Assembly (NCBI GenBank): GCA_937959115.1
Contig: CALGAW010000065.1
Location: 1-57,579 of the forward strand
Origin: an uncultured Saprospiraceae bacterium
Lineage (GTDB): Bacteria; Bacteroidota; Bacteroidia; Chitinophagales; Saprospiraceae
Reading direction: 5' to 3'
DNA length: 57,579 nt
Shown here: in pieces, positions 42,479-52,118 of the stretch
How positions within the stretch are numbered: position 1 is the stretch's first letter
Layout of the letters: each line of letters opens with the position of its first letter
Program-made: the position numbers and the translations under genes
Notes under the pieces: generated by a model
Seen by the model: only the letters and a program-made list of their open reading frames with translations
The model's database searches: none
Told to the model about the DNA's origin: nothing

Positions 42479-44479
42479 ATGAGAAGAACAGTCCTCTGGT
42501 TTGGAGTTATCCTCCTAGCAAATTCTCTCTTCGGTCAAGCAACAATTGCTGATGAGCCGTTGAGTGATAGAATTGCTAATTACGATATCGATGTTATCTT
42601 AGACCATGAAAATAGAATGATTCGAGGTAAACAAACATTGACTTGGACGAATCCATCTTCTGATACAATCCGTACATTACAGTTTCACTTGTACCTCAAT
42701 GCATTTAAAAACTCGCAATCTACGTTCTTGAGTAAGTCTTCTCGTGAATTTCCTGGATCACTAAAAGCGGAGGATAAAGAGACCTGGGGCTACTCTGAAA
42801 TTGTCAAATTTATAGATCAACACGGAACGGAAATTACTTCAAATCTCCAATACATTCAACCAGACGATGACAATACAAGTGACCAAACGGTTATAGAATT
42901 AACGCTTGATAAACCAGTATATCCAAAGGAGACGCATCAATTTAAATTAGAGTTTCAAGCAAAGATTCCAAAAATCGTAGCACGGACTGGGTATGGGCGA
43001 GATTATTACTTCATGGTACAATGGTTCCCTAAACTAGGCGTCTACGAGCCTGCAGGGATGCGCTATGCTGAAAAAGGACAGTGGAATTGCCATCAGTATC
43101 ACAGTCAATCTGAATATTATGCAGATTTCGGAGTCTACAATGTCAGGATCACCGTTCCCAAAGACATGATTGTTGGAGCTTCTGGTATATTTGAATCCGG
43201 TAACATTAATGACGACGGTACACGAACTCATGTCTACCGCGCTGAGGATGTCATTGATTTTGCTTGGACAGCCTCTCCGCATTTTCAAGAGGTGAAAGAT
43301 AAATGGGAACATGTCAATATTCGTCTATTGATTCAACCTGAACATAAGGAACATACTATACGGTATATCAAGGCGGCTAAGCAAGCACTCAGCTATTTTA
43401 AAAAACACCTTGGAGTTTATCCTTATACCACCTTAACGATTGTAGATCCTCCGATTTACGGTATTCGGTCAAGCGGTATGGAATATCCAACATTAGTAAC
43501 AGGTGCGAGCATTGCTAAATTGCCGAATGCCATTAGAACGGTTGAGATTATTACAGTACATGAGTTTGCTCATCAATACTTTATGCAAATGCTGGCTTCT
43601 AATGAATTTGAAGAGCCATGGCTGGATGAAGGGTTCACGACCTATTTCGAAAACCGAATCATGGATCAATACTATGGTGATCAAACAGCCACAATTGATC
43701 TACTAGGCTATAGGGCTGGAGGAATGGAACAGTCACGTACCAGTTATACTGGAATGCGTAATCCTCAAATAGCTGAAGTATTTCGTCCTGCTTGGGGCTT
43801 CAAGCACGGTGGTTATAACTCCTTGGCATACCATAAAACATGCACATGGATCGCCACCCTAGACAACATGGTAGGACGTGAAGTGATGGATGATATTCTA
43901 ATAACTTACTTTGAACGCTGGAAATTTAAACATCCGTGTGGACAAGATTTTATAGATGTTGCAAATGAAGTGGTTTCTAAAAGACATGGTGAAAAATTCG
44001 GTGTTAACCTAGACTGGTTTTTCGATCAAGTGCTTTATAGTAATGAAGTTTGTGATTACAAAATTCACACGATTACAAACAACTTGATTACGAATAAAAT
44101 AGGATTTTTTGATCAGGAAGGAGAGAAAGTGTTCATTGAATCTCGTGAGGAGGTAGAAGATAGTGTATATAACTCAGTGGTAATCATTCATCGGTTGGGT
44201 CAAGCTAAGTTTCCTGTCGATATTTTAGTCCGATTTGATGATGGTACAGAAGTGCTTGAACATTGGGAAGGTATTGATCCTACCTATGAATTGAACTATA
44301 CCGGCTCAAAGAAAATTGAATGGGCCCATCTTGATCCAGAAAGCAAAAATTTAATGGATTTAAACTTAAACAACAATAGTAAACGTGTAGAGAGAGATAC
44401 TGATGTGGTCTGGAAGTATACCTCAAAATTTATGTTTTGGGTACAGAACTTGATCACAACACTCACGGTTTTGATTTGA
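42479..44479 (+). CDS. Secreted M1 family metallopeptidase (aminopeptidase N-like)
   Basis: A 666-residue zinc peptidase. The start is ATG 42479, which gives a clean signal peptide (MRRTVLWFGVILLANSLFGQ). An N-terminal beta domain covers about 25-260. The catalytic domain has the substrate-binding GMEYPTLVTG in place of GAMEN. The zinc site is HEFAHQYF (His361, Glu362, His365) with the distal Glu384 in WLDEGFTTYFE, giving the HExxH-x18-E spacing. The C-terminal part (about 520-640) looks beta-rich. No T9SS domain is seen, so it is likely periplasmic. It cleaves peptides, probably from the N-terminus. A membrane protein gene follows after seven bases and is surely co-transcribed. Confidence 0.92.
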   Translation: MRRTVLWFGVILLANSLFGQATIADEPLSDRIANYDIDVILDHENRMIRGKQTLTWTNPSSDTIRTLQFHLYLNAFKNSQSTFLSKSSREFPGSLKAEDKETWGYSEIVKFIDQHGTEITSNLQYIQPDDDNTSDQTVIELTLDKPVYPKETHQFKLEFQAKIPKIVARTGYGRDYYFMVQWFPKLGVYEPAGMRYAEKGQWNCHQYHSQSEYYADFGVYNVRITVPKDMIVGASGIFESGNINDDGTRTHVYRAEDVIDFAWTASPHFQEVKDKWEHVNIRLLIQPEHKEHTIRYIKAAKQALSYFKKHLGVYPYTTLTIVDPPIYGIRSSGMEYPTLVTGASIAKLPNAIRTVEIITVHEFAHQYFMQMLASNEFEEPWLDEGFTTYFENRIMDQYYGDQTATIDLLGYRAGGMEQSRTSYTGMRNPQIAEVFRPAWGFKHGGYNSLAYHKTCTWIATLDNMVGREVMDDILITYFERWKFKHPCGQDFIDVANEVVSKRHGEKFGVNLDWFFDQVLYSNEVCDYKIHTITNNLITNKIGFFDQEGEKVFIESREEVEDSVYNSVVIIHRLGQAKFPVDILVRFDDGTEVLEHWEGIDPTYELNYTGSKKIEWAHLDPESKNLMDLNLNNNSKRVERDTDVVWKYTSKFMFWVQNLITTLTVLI

Positions 44480-44486
44480 TTAAATT

Positions 44487-45404
44487 ATGAATTTCTTTGT
44501 AGGATATTTAGTTGGGATCTGGTATGCAGTGCGGCGCATGAAAATGTGGTTATTGCTTTATTCGATCACCTTGCTATTCGGTATTACTGCCACATTGGCG
44601 ATACCTGATATCTTAGGAGCAGGGTTGAGCGATACCTTATCAGCTCACAAACTGATGGAAGGGTTCAATCATACTGTTTTCGATGATTTTATACATGATC
44701 ATGGCCAAAAACTTTCTGTAGTTACTGGTCGTTTGCCCTTGATGGCGTTTATCTTCATTCTTTTGTTTGTATGGTTGACCGGTGGTATTCTTAAAACCTA
44801 TGACATGATAGCTGAGAAGTTTACCTTTCAGCGATTTTGGGCGGGCTGTATGCAATATGGCTGGCTGTTGACTCGGGTGTTTTTCCTTTTCTTATTCATC
44901 CACTTGCTTGTTGCCTTCTTAGTTTACTTACCGATGATTAGGGTTGTCCGTTCTGGATTTGAAGCACTGGAAAATGAACTTTCCTTTTATCGGATACTCA
45001 AGATTTCGGTAGTGGTTCACTTGGTGTTTGCGGTGTTTATTGCTATGGTTTCAGATTACGTAAAGGTTCGATTAGTCAAGGAGGGGAGGAAAAGCGTGTT
45101 CAAGGAACTTCTTCCTAGTGTTCGATTTGTGTTTCGCCATTTTCACCGCACATTTCCGATGTATCTAATGTATCTGTTGATGTTTGTGCTTGTAGCAATG
45201 TTTTACTGGTGGCTGAGCGAGCGAATCGGAATGCAAACGATGTCTGCGATTCTGGTCGTCTTTGTTCTCCAACAACTGTATATATTCTTTAGAGTGGGCA
45301 CCAAACTCATGAATCTCGGTAGTATATGTGCAATGCATGAAGCAATCTTGCTGCGCGACCGAAAACGTGAACAACCTTTGGAAATAGAAGAGATTAATGT
45401 CTAA
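44487..45404 (+). CDS. Hypothetical multi-spanning inner membrane protein
   Basis: A 305-residue membrane protein with about six hydrophobic segments: about 15-40 (MWLLLYSITLLFGITATLAI), 82-102 (PLMAFIFILLFVWLTGGIL), 123-150 (WLLTRVFFLFLFIHLLVAFL), 168-188, 223-245 and 252-272. Loops carry many Arg and Lys. No family is recognised with certainty. It lies seven bases after the M1 peptidase and shares its operon, a layout common in this phylum, so it may support or anchor that enzyme. C-terminal tail is charged (RDRKREQPLEIEEINV). Confidence 0.72.
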   Translation: MNFFVGYLVGIWYAVRRMKMWLLLYSITLLFGITATLAIPDILGAGLSDTLSAHKLMEGFNHTVFDDFIHDHGQKLSVVTGRLPLMAFIFILLFVWLTGGILKTYDMIAEKFTFQRFWAGCMQYGWLLTRVFFLFLFIHLLVAFLVYLPMIRVVRSGFEALENELSFYRILKISVVVHLVFAVFIAMVSDYVKVRLVKEGRKSVFKELLPSVRFVFRHFHRTFPMYLMYLLMFVLVAMFYWWLSERIGMQTMSAILVVFVLQQLYIFFRVGTKLMNLGSICAMHEAILLRDRKREQPLEIEEINV

Positions 45405-45478
45405 TTACTTTTGTCAACCTATTTTAGCACTGGACAAGCACTTCAATAATAATTAATCACTAAGCATTAAAAAATAAA

Positions 45479-46603
45479 TCAAGTTTTCCTCAATAGAATA
45501 AACTGCTTATCGAAGTGATTAGGTGAGTGGATGATTCCTTGGTGGATGAGCGTATATCCTGCACTTTCCATCTCTGGGAGTTGGGTATCAAGGTTCTCTT
45601 CTGCGTTTTCTTTTAGTTTGTTTTCGAGAAGGATAAACCCATTTGGATTAAGCATGGCGGCAAGCCTTGTTAGGTATTCCTTTAAAGGAAGTTTTAGGTA
45701 GTCATGTACTTCAAAAGAAAAGATCGCATCATAATCCTTTACTGTGGCATAGTTAATGAAGTCACTGGCTTTAAAATTGGTGTTTCTATACTCTAGAAAA
45801 CTGGACGTTACTCTTCCGATTTCGCAAAACATTGGTTTTACGTCAATTCCTTTAATCGTTTTAACGTATTGGGCAACATAATTGGTAAAAAAGCCGACGT
45901 TACAGCCTATTTCTAGCACATCATGTTCCTTGTTTAGATATTGCTCAAGATTATAGTTCTGGAACCGGTCGAGTGTCGATCGCATGCCTGTGATTCCTAG
46001 GTCAGGCTGGGACTGATAGAACTGTTGCCGGTTTTCGTTTTTTAACTCGTGGTTGAAGACTTCTTCTAAGAGTGTTTTAAAGTCAATTGAAGCCTTAATT
46101 TCAGTGTATTTTTGTTCGATTTGCTTGTACTCTTCTTTTTCAAAATTATACATAAACCAATCCTTTGACTGCAGATTAGACTCTGTGTCTTCAATTTTTG
46201 TAGTAATTGTTTCAATATTGAAGTAAATACAGCACGCTAATCGACTGATATCGTCAACCAAGAGCATTTGTTCATTGATATGAATAGAAGGCTTACAAGC
46301 TACTTCTGGTCTAGCTTCAAAGACCTCGAAAAGCTTTTCTAGAATTTCTCGATTGTTATTTTTTTCTTGAAGCGCTCTCAGTTTATCATGGATATCCCAT
46401 CCGTAATCATTTTTACCGAAATGGCTTTCAATTGCTAAGATGGTGACAATAATTTCCAAGGCGAGATTTTCATCTTTATTTACTTGCAGAAGAAGCAAAT
46501 AAAGAGGATTCATCTTACGCACGGTTTTTATCTTCAACTCCTCATTGTCATCTACCAACCGCTTGTAGACATTCGAATTTTTTATAAGATCTAGAAAACT
46601 CAT
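45479..46603 (-). CDS. Two-part protein: unknown helical N-domain plus class I SAM methyltransferase
   Basis: A 374-residue cytoplasmic protein. The first 200 residues are mostly helical, with acidic and aromatic patches (FLDLIKNSNVYKRLVDDNEE; EIIVTILAIESHFGKNDYGW), and match no known domain by eye. Residues about 215-374 form a SAM methyltransferase: motif I DVLEIGCNVGFFTNYVAQ, acidic IKGIDVKPMF, then DAIFSFEVHDYLKLPL and MLNPNGFILLENKL. The substrate may be bound by the N-domain. It stands alone between two convergent or divergent neighbours. Confidence 0.82.
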   Translation of the reverse strand: MSFLDLIKNSNVYKRLVDDNEELKIKTVRKMNPLYLLLLQVNKDENLALEIIVTILAIESHFGKNDYGWDIHDKLRALQEKNNNREILEKLFEVFEARPEVACKPSIHINEQMLLVDDISRLACCIYFNIETITTKIEDTESNLQSKDWFMYNFEKEEYKQIEQKYTEIKASIDFKTLLEEVFNHELKNENRQQFYQSQPDLGITGMRSTLDRFQNYNLEQYLNKEHDVLEIGCNVGFFTNYVAQYVKTIKGIDVKPMFCEIGRVTSSFLEYRNTNFKASDFINYATVKDYDAIFSFEVHDYLKLPLKEYLTRLAAMLNPNGFILLENKLKENAEENLDTQLPEMESAGYTLIHQGIIHSPNHFDKQFILLRKT

Positions 46604-46769
46604 TTTTGGTTAAATCCTTGTTGAGAATGTCTGCGAAATTAAGAATTAAAACGAAATTCTTAATATAATTACGGTTATTTGACTAAATAGTTTGTAATTA
46701 ACCTTCTTTTCGAAAGACATACTATGAAAGAACTGCCAAAGTAATACTTCAGTCTTCCGCCTTTATCTA

Positions 46770-47585
46770 TCATAAAACGAGTTGATATTTGTTCACCTCA
46801 ACATTAAATCTCGTAACATTCTCAGCATTTTGATTTAATAACGTTTGCCGCATAGTCGTTTCTGGATGATGGATTCTAAACGTTCCAATCAAATCATCTT
46901 TATTTATAAATCCATCCTCATCGTAAAGCTTGATGTAAACCTTTTCAGTATGAAGTGCAATGATTCTAAAATTTGCAGAAGGGACGAGAAGCGTGTTTTT
47001 ATTGCTAACAGATGGCTCATCCATATAAGTAGATTCAATGTAAACCCACCATTGCGGATCAGGCAACTTTACTTCTTTCTTTCTAGAAAAGAGCGGTAAA
47101 GCATCCCAGGTATAACCTCCCGATTTTAAAGGACTGACTTGCCCATTGGAAACATCAATCTCGAGCACAAATCGCTTAGGTTGTTGAATGTAGGCAGTGC
47201 TTGTCGCAAGCAGATGATAATTTCCCTCTTGATGATAGGCTTCTAATACTATGTTTAACTGATAATCTCCTTCATTTAGTGCTATTGTTCGATAGGGAAT
47301 CGTTATTCGGCGATCGCCTTTTTTAGATGTTTTTATTCGTTTTATAAAATAGATCGGCTTGGAAATATGCACCTCTTTTTGCTCTGTCGTCTTCAGCCTT
47401 GCAATTACAGCAAAATTCAAGGAATCTGGGAAAGAATTTAAGTATTCGTAATCAAACTTAATCTGAAGTCCTTTAGCATTGGTAGAAGATTGCACATTAC
47501 TAACCAATAACTCAGATAGATCAGACTGTTGCGCAAATAGATGAATGCTGGATACTAAAACCAAAAGACAAATTATAACTCTCAT
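46770..47585 (-). CDS. Secreted hypothetical protein with a C2-like C-terminal domain
   Basis: A 271-residue exported protein with signal peptide to about residue 19 (VSSIHLFAQ). The first half has beta-strand features (LQIKFDYEYLNSFPDSLNFA). The C-terminal 110 residues resemble a calcium-binding C2 domain: WWVYIESTYMDEPS, then VYIKLYDEDGFINKDDLIGT followed by FRI, which is the aspartate-rich loop and DDLIG signature. C2 domains bind membranes or Ca2+; a periplasmic one is unusual. The domain is suggested, not proven. Monocistronic. Confidence 0.6.
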   Translation of the reverse strand: MRVIICLLVLVSSIHLFAQQSDLSELLVSNVQSSTNAKGLQIKFDYEYLNSFPDSLNFAVIARLKTTEQKEVHISKPIYFIKRIKTSKKGDRRITIPYRTIALNEGDYQLNIVLEAYHQEGNYHLLATSTAYIQQPKRFVLEIDVSNGQVSPLKSGGYTWDALPLFSRKKEVKLPDPQWWVYIESTYMDEPSVSNKNTLLVPSANFRIIALHTEKVYIKLYDEDGFINKDDLIGTFRIHHPETTMRQTLLNQNAENVTRFNVEVNKYQLVL

Positions 47586-47793
47586 AAAATAAGCAAATTC
47601 AATTGATCAAAGATATTATTAAATATTCAAATGTCAATCCATTATTTGTTATTCAGAAACAAGGAAGAAGTTAAATAAACGTTAATAACTAATGATTTAG
47701 TTGAAAAAGAATCGACCACCACCTATTTTTGTCATGAAAGGGAATTGTGAGTAGAAATATTGCGAACAATTACCGATGTTATCCGAATATTAA

Positions 47794-47801
47794 TAAATTT
47801 G
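47794..47801 (+). promoter_or_regulatory. Putative -7 box of the DoxX-like gene
   Basis: TAAATTTG matches TAnnTTTG and lies about 50 bases before the ATG at 47851. No strong -33 box. Confidence 0.4.
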
Positions 47802-47850
47802 GGGCGCAAAGCGGATCACCGCGTCTCCTAACAAGGAAATAAAGCAAACT

Positions 47851-49149
47851 ATGACGATTTATACACTTATACTTTACACTGGAATTGCAGCAGCAATTGT
47901 TACTGGAATAACCAGTTTTATTAGAAAACCAGTCTCCTGGTGGGTAGATTATCTTAAAAATTATGTTGGATGCTTAATGCTTTTCTCAGGATATGTGAAA
48001 GCGATTGATCCGATGGGAACCGCTTTTAAAATACAACAGTACCTCGCAGAATTTCCGTTTCTAGAATTTTTGGCTCCGCTCGCTTTGTTTGGATCAGTTT
48101 CTATGATTATCCTTGAACTCGTCCTAGGAGCAGCATTAGTCCTTGGAGTGTACAGAAAACTGACGGTATGGACTTTCGTTCCGTTAATGTTTGTCTTTAC
48201 CCTGATGACTGGCTACACCTCAGTAACCGGAAATGTAACAGATTGCGGTTGTTTTGGAGACTTCTTAAAATTAAAACCCTTCGTTTCATTTCTAAAGGAT
48301 ATCGGATTGTCCGTTGCGACGTTCTTCTTAATTTGGAAGTGGAAAGATATTACACCGCTATTTCCTTCTAGTAATTACCGTGCTGATACCTCTGCTGGAA
48401 CCAGTGCACCAGTAAAATTATATAACAAATGGATTGGAATAGGCATTGTTGGCTTCGTCGCAGTGGCTTCCACACTATTCTGCTTCAGTAATTTCTATAC
48501 AGGCTTACCGTCGACAGATTTTAGACCCTTTAAAAATGGCACAAACTTACTAGAGGCCAAAGCAGCTGCAGAGGCAGATAAACCCATCTCAATAACTTAC
48601 TACACCCTAACCAATACCGAAACAAAAGAGGAAAAAGAAATACCCTCCACCGAATACGCTAAGAATCAAGAATACTGGAAAAAACCGACTCCATGGGTCC
48701 TAGACAAATCTCGTACAAGAAACGAAGAAATATACGCTGGTAGTGACTCTAAACTATTGGAGTTTGAATACCAGAACAGCGAAGGGTTGGATGTAATGGA
48801 AGAAACCATGACAAACCCCGACTATAGCTTTATGGTAGTTTCTTACAGTAGGAAAAAAGCAAGTAAATCAGGATTTAAGACCGTAAACAACATCATAAAT
48901 GCTGCTGAAAAGGATGGTAAAAAAGCATTCTGCGTCACAAAATTTCAGGCTAATGAGGGCGAAATTGATGAATTCAGGCATTCCATACAAGCAGCCTACC
49001 CGTTTTATACTGCAGATGATATCATGCTTAAAACCATCATTCGGTCGAATCCAGGACTGATTTTACTAAAGAATGGTAAAATTATCCGTAAATTCCATCA
49101 TCGTGAATTATCGGACTATGCTTCAATCAAGAAAAAATACATGAAGTAG
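47851..49149 (+). CDS. DoxX/MauE-like membrane protein with a thioredoxin-like C-terminal domain (BT_3928 type)
   Basis: A 432-residue protein. About six membrane segments lie in residues 1-210: IYTLILYTGIAAAIVTGITS, then KNYVGCLMLFSGYVKAIDPM, ELVLGAALVLGVYRKL, and a conserved CGCFGDFLKLKPFVSFLKDI which is the MauE/DoxX Cys motif. Residues about 210-300 form a periplasmic linker. The C-terminal part (about 300-432) has a thioredoxin-like order of strands (FMVVSYSRKKASKS, NPGLILLKNGKIIRKFHH) but no CxxC. It is probably part of a quinone- or thiol-linked redox system in the inner membrane. It matches the BT_3928 group of Bacteroidota. Next gene starts 34 bases later and may be in the same operon. 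Confidence 0.8.
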   Translation: MTIYTLILYTGIAAAIVTGITSFIRKPVSWWVDYLKNYVGCLMLFSGYVKAIDPMGTAFKIQQYLAEFPFLEFLAPLALFGSVSMIILELVLGAALVLGVYRKLTVWTFVPLMFVFTLMTGYTSVTGNVTDCGCFGDFLKLKPFVSFLKDIGLSVATFFLIWKWKDITPLFPSSNYRADTSAGTSAPVKLYNKWIGIGIVGFVAVASTLFCFSNFYTGLPSTDFRPFKNGTNLLEAKAAAEADKPISITYYTLTNTETKEEKEIPSTEYAKNQEYWKKPTPWVLDKSRTRNEEIYAGSDSKLLEFEYQNSEGLDVMEETMTNPDYSFMVVSYSRKKASKSGFKTVNNIINAAEKDGKKAFCVTKFQANEGEIDEFRHSIQAAYPFYTADDIMLKTIIRSNPGLILLKNGKIIRKFHHRELSDYASIKKKYMK

Positions 49150-49183
49150 TTTTTAATTATTAATTAATGGTTAGTTGTTGATT

Positions 49184-50419
49184 ATGGCAAACACCTTTGC
49201 AAAGAAATACCTATTTACCAATTGGAAACTAATTGTCTTTCTATTGGTTTCTGTTGCTGTGTTTATTTACAAAGGCGGTGATTTCTTTGGGTCAGTTTGG
49301 CTGATTGCCCTTGTTTTTACTACGATTGGTGTTGTCGCATTTGCCATTAAAAATCCTAGCTATCTAGCTCGGCGAGTAGGGTATGGCTCCTTGGTTTTGG
49401 TGCTGGTTGTTGTCATTATATCCAGTATCATCTATCTGGCTCCTGTCGATCCGGTGCGGATGACGCTGGGCCAAAGCTTTGATCCTGCTACACTTGAGCA
49501 AAAAACAAAGGAATATGGACTGGATCAACCATTATCTGTCCAGCTAGTAAAGTATTTGAGGGATTTGTCCCCCATCTCTACTTATGAGCACAGTGCAGCA
49601 AATCAAGAGAAATACCAGTATACAAAGCTGTTTGGAGTCGGGGAGAAGGTGTTGGTTGTGAAACCACCTTACCTACGTGAATCCTTCCAAAACAAACGGC
49701 CTGTCCTTGAATTATTGAAGGAACGGGTGCCTAGAACAGCGATATTGGCTTTTACTGCAATGACGATTGCTGTTTTTATAGGGATTGTCCTAGGTGTCCT
49801 TGCGGCACTTAAGCAACATTCTTGGTTTGATAATGCGGCAATCATAACCTCTGTACTTGGCTATTCCTTGCCCAGTTATGTGACTGGAATTATCATTGCC
49901 ATCATCTTTGGTTACTATTTGGCTGATTATACTGGACTAAACTTGCAAGGTCCACTTGTGGATATCTCTGATGATTTGGACACTTATGGCCAGGAAGTCT
50001 ACGTTTGGAAGAATCTAATCTTACCTGCAGTGGCGCTTGGCATCCGGCCCGTTGCATTGATTACCCAGTTGACTCGGAGCACGATGCTTGAAGTCTTGAA
50101 TGAGGATTATATTCGGACGGCAAAGGCAAAGGGCTTATCCTTTTACTCAGTGGTGTTCAAGCATGGCTTGCGAAATGCTTTGAACCCCGTAGTTACGGCT
50201 GCCTCTGGTTGGTTTGCTGCTTTATTGGCAGGAACCTTTTTTATAGAAAATGTATTTAACTACAACGAGCTAGGACTGTTAACGGTGAAGGCGTTAATGG
50301 AGTTTGATATCCCCGTAGTATTGGGCTGTGTGCTATTCGCAGCCATCGTTTTTGTGATCATTAACATATTAATTGACATATTGTACGCTTATCTAGACCC
50401 AAGAGTGAGTATTCAATAA
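49184..50419 (+). CDS. ABC transporter permease, DppB/OppB type
   Basis: A 411-residue inner membrane permease. ATG 49184 is chosen over 49175. The N-terminal 60 residues add two membrane segments not found in E. coli DppB. The usual DppB core follows: LVVVIISSIIYLAPVDPVRM with LGQSFDPATLEQKTKEYGLD, the periplasmic loop, then TAILAFTAMTIAVFIGIVLG. The ATPase-docking loop is NEDYIRTAKAKGLSFYSVVF followed by KHGLRNALNPVVTA. It forms half of a peptide or similar importer channel. The partner permease (DppC), ATPases and binding protein are not adjacent, as is common in this phylum. Confidence 0.88.
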   Translation: MANTFAKKYLFTNWKLIVFLLVSVAVFIYKGGDFFGSVWLIALVFTTIGVVAFAIKNPSYLARRVGYGSLVLVLVVVIISSIIYLAPVDPVRMTLGQSFDPATLEQKTKEYGLDQPLSVQLVKYLRDLSPISTYEHSAANQEKYQYTKLFGVGEKVLVVKPPYLRESFQNKRPVLELLKERVPRTAILAFTAMTIAVFIGIVLGVLAALKQHSWFDNAAIITSVLGYSLPSYVTGIIIAIIFGYYLADYTGLNLQGPLVDISDDLDTYGQEVYVWKNLILPAVALGIRPVALITQLTRSTMLEVLNEDYIRTAKAKGLSFYSVVFKHGLRNALNPVVTAASGWFAALLAGTFFIENVFNYNELGLLTVKALMEFDIPVVLGCVLFAAIVFVIINILIDILYAYLDPRVSIQ

Positions 50420-50454
50420 TCCCCGAAACGTGGTGTTCGGGCAAACAATTAGTT

Positions 50455-50985
50455 ATGAAAATATTCATTATCGGATTAATGGGATCTGGTAAATCCCATA
50501 CTGGAAAGAAATTAGCCGAAAAACTCGGTTTCGAATTTATTGATTTGGATCAGTCTATTGAGGCTGAAGCTGGTTGTACTATTTCCGCTATCTTCAAAGA
50601 GCAGGGCGAACAACAGTTTCGAGTATTAGAGCAAGCTCAACTATTGGCTTTAAAGGATCGTTCTAATATCGTAATTTCTACTGGAGGAGGCGCACCATGC
50701 TTCTTTGACAACATGAATTTTATGAATGAAAATGGCTTGACCATTTATCTCAGAACACCAGCCAATTTGCTAGTCAATCGATTGTTCAATGAGCTAGACT
50801 CCAGACCCTTAATTGCTGAATTAGCTACAGAGGATGTTAAGTTGTTTTTAGAAGATCAACTCAAGGAAAGAAGTGGGTTCTACGAAAGGGCAAAAATGGT
50901 ATACTTTCAAGAAGAAGAAGGTCAATTGGTTGAAGATGAGTTAGTTGAACGAATGAATTTGTTGAAAATTTCAATGAAGTCGTAA
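50455..50985 (+). CDS. aroK: Shikimate kinase
   Basis: A 176-residue kinase: P-loop GLMGSGKSHTGKKLA, DLDQSIEAEAG (metal and shikimate Asp), STGGGAPCF (shikimate-binding Gly triad), and RTPANLLVNRL with SRPLI in the lid. It phosphorylates shikimate in aromatic amino acid synthesis. Cytoplasmic; length fits. Its ATG is 35 bases after the permease stop, so it is probably read with it, although the roles are unrelated. Confidence 0.95.
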   Translation: MKIFIIGLMGSGKSHTGKKLAEKLGFEFIDLDQSIEAEAGCTISAIFKEQGEQQFRVLEQAQLLALKDRSNIVISTGGGAPCFFDNMNFMNENGLTIYLRTPANLLVNRLFNELDSRPLIAELATEDVKLFLEDQLKERSGFYERAKMVYFQEEEGQLVEDELVERMNLLKISMKS

Positions 50986-51117
50986 AGGTTTTCAAACATT
51001 TAGTCATTTAAGCCGTAATAATCGTGTTGGTTGATTTTTGATCCTGCGATTGTCATACTAACTAATCAACCGACGATTTCACCCTTGTATAAATTAATAA
51101 TTAATCATTATTACTGG

Positions 51118-51831
51118 TTAATCATTCATAAACAACAGTTCTATTACATTTCGTTCTTGTATTTTACGTTTGTCTTTTTCTAAAGGGATCATTGTTCTCA
51201 TAATATTCCCTAGCTTTCCTAACTGAATCTTGCATCTGCCTTCTATTAGTTGGAGATGATTTTCATAATGCTCAGTAGGAATTCCTCGATCCAAAAGCTG
51301 TTTGATGCTCATAGCTAGTCCATTCCATTTTGCATGACTCTTTATTTTTGGGACATTTGGCAATAAATGATTTAATTCTACTAGTAACTCAAATTCCTTG
51401 AGCTTAGTTTGACGTTGCTCATCTGTTCCTTCCCCAGAATCTATATAATCCAGTTTACTTCGGTTTATTAGTTCGATTATCTCGTTCTGACATTCATTTT
51501 TAATCTCCTCGACAAGTAATTTATCTTCCGCAGACAATTTGTCTAATAAGGACATTCTCAAGTCGAAAGAGCTAGGAATAAATTTATGTTTGTTATACTC
51601 AACTAAACCCTTTAAGATTTCAAGATGTGGCGTAATTTCAGGTGTTAGGTTTTGATTTGAATTCTTCTTTAGCTCTTCTATCTTAACAATACCATATTTT
51701 TGAATCAATGTATCTTCTATCTCCTTTTTGACATCATCAAATTTGTCAAAGCCCGTTCTGCCACTATATTTCTTAGGAAGAACGTCTAAATATATTTCTT
51801 CAATTATTTCTAAAAATTGCTTTCCCATCAA
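51118..51831 (-). CDS. Hypothetical helical protein
   Basis: A 237-residue soluble protein, charged and helical, with no signal peptide or recognised motif. Notable stretches: MGKQFLEIIEEIYLDVLPKK, LSAEDKLLVEEIKNECQNEI and LGNIMRTMIPLEKDKRKIQE. Either the first or second Met could be the start. Alone between aroK and the GlsB-like gene. Confidence 0.65.
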   Translation of the reverse strand: MMGKQFLEIIEEIYLDVLPKKYSGRTGFDKFDDVKKEIEDTLIQKYGIVKIEELKKNSNQNLTPEITPHLEILKGLVEYNKHKFIPSSFDLRMSLLDKLSAEDKLLVEEIKNECQNEIIELINRSKLDYIDSGEGTDEQRQTKLKEFELLVELNHLLPNVPKIKSHAKWNGLAMSIKQLLDRGIPTEHYENHLQLIEGRCKIQLGKLGNIMRTMIPLEKDKRKIQERNVIELLFMND

Positions 51832-52118
51832 GTGTTGTTTTTCCAGTTTATTGCAAAATGAATAATTATTAGGTAAAGATAGGGCATAATTTGAATCAAA
51901 ATACTGATTTTAAAAAATAGATTTAGTTCAGAATATTTTCTTGTATTGAATCGGTATGTGGTTGACTATTAAATGGTTAAATGATTGTCTTGTTTGGTAA
52001 AACAATTCTAAAACTTTGAAAATCAGGTTAAATATTGATTAATCATGAAGAATTCTTTCTTATTTGAAATCTCTTGTTTTACTTTGCACTCAAATAAAAA
52101 TTAAGAACTGTGGATACA

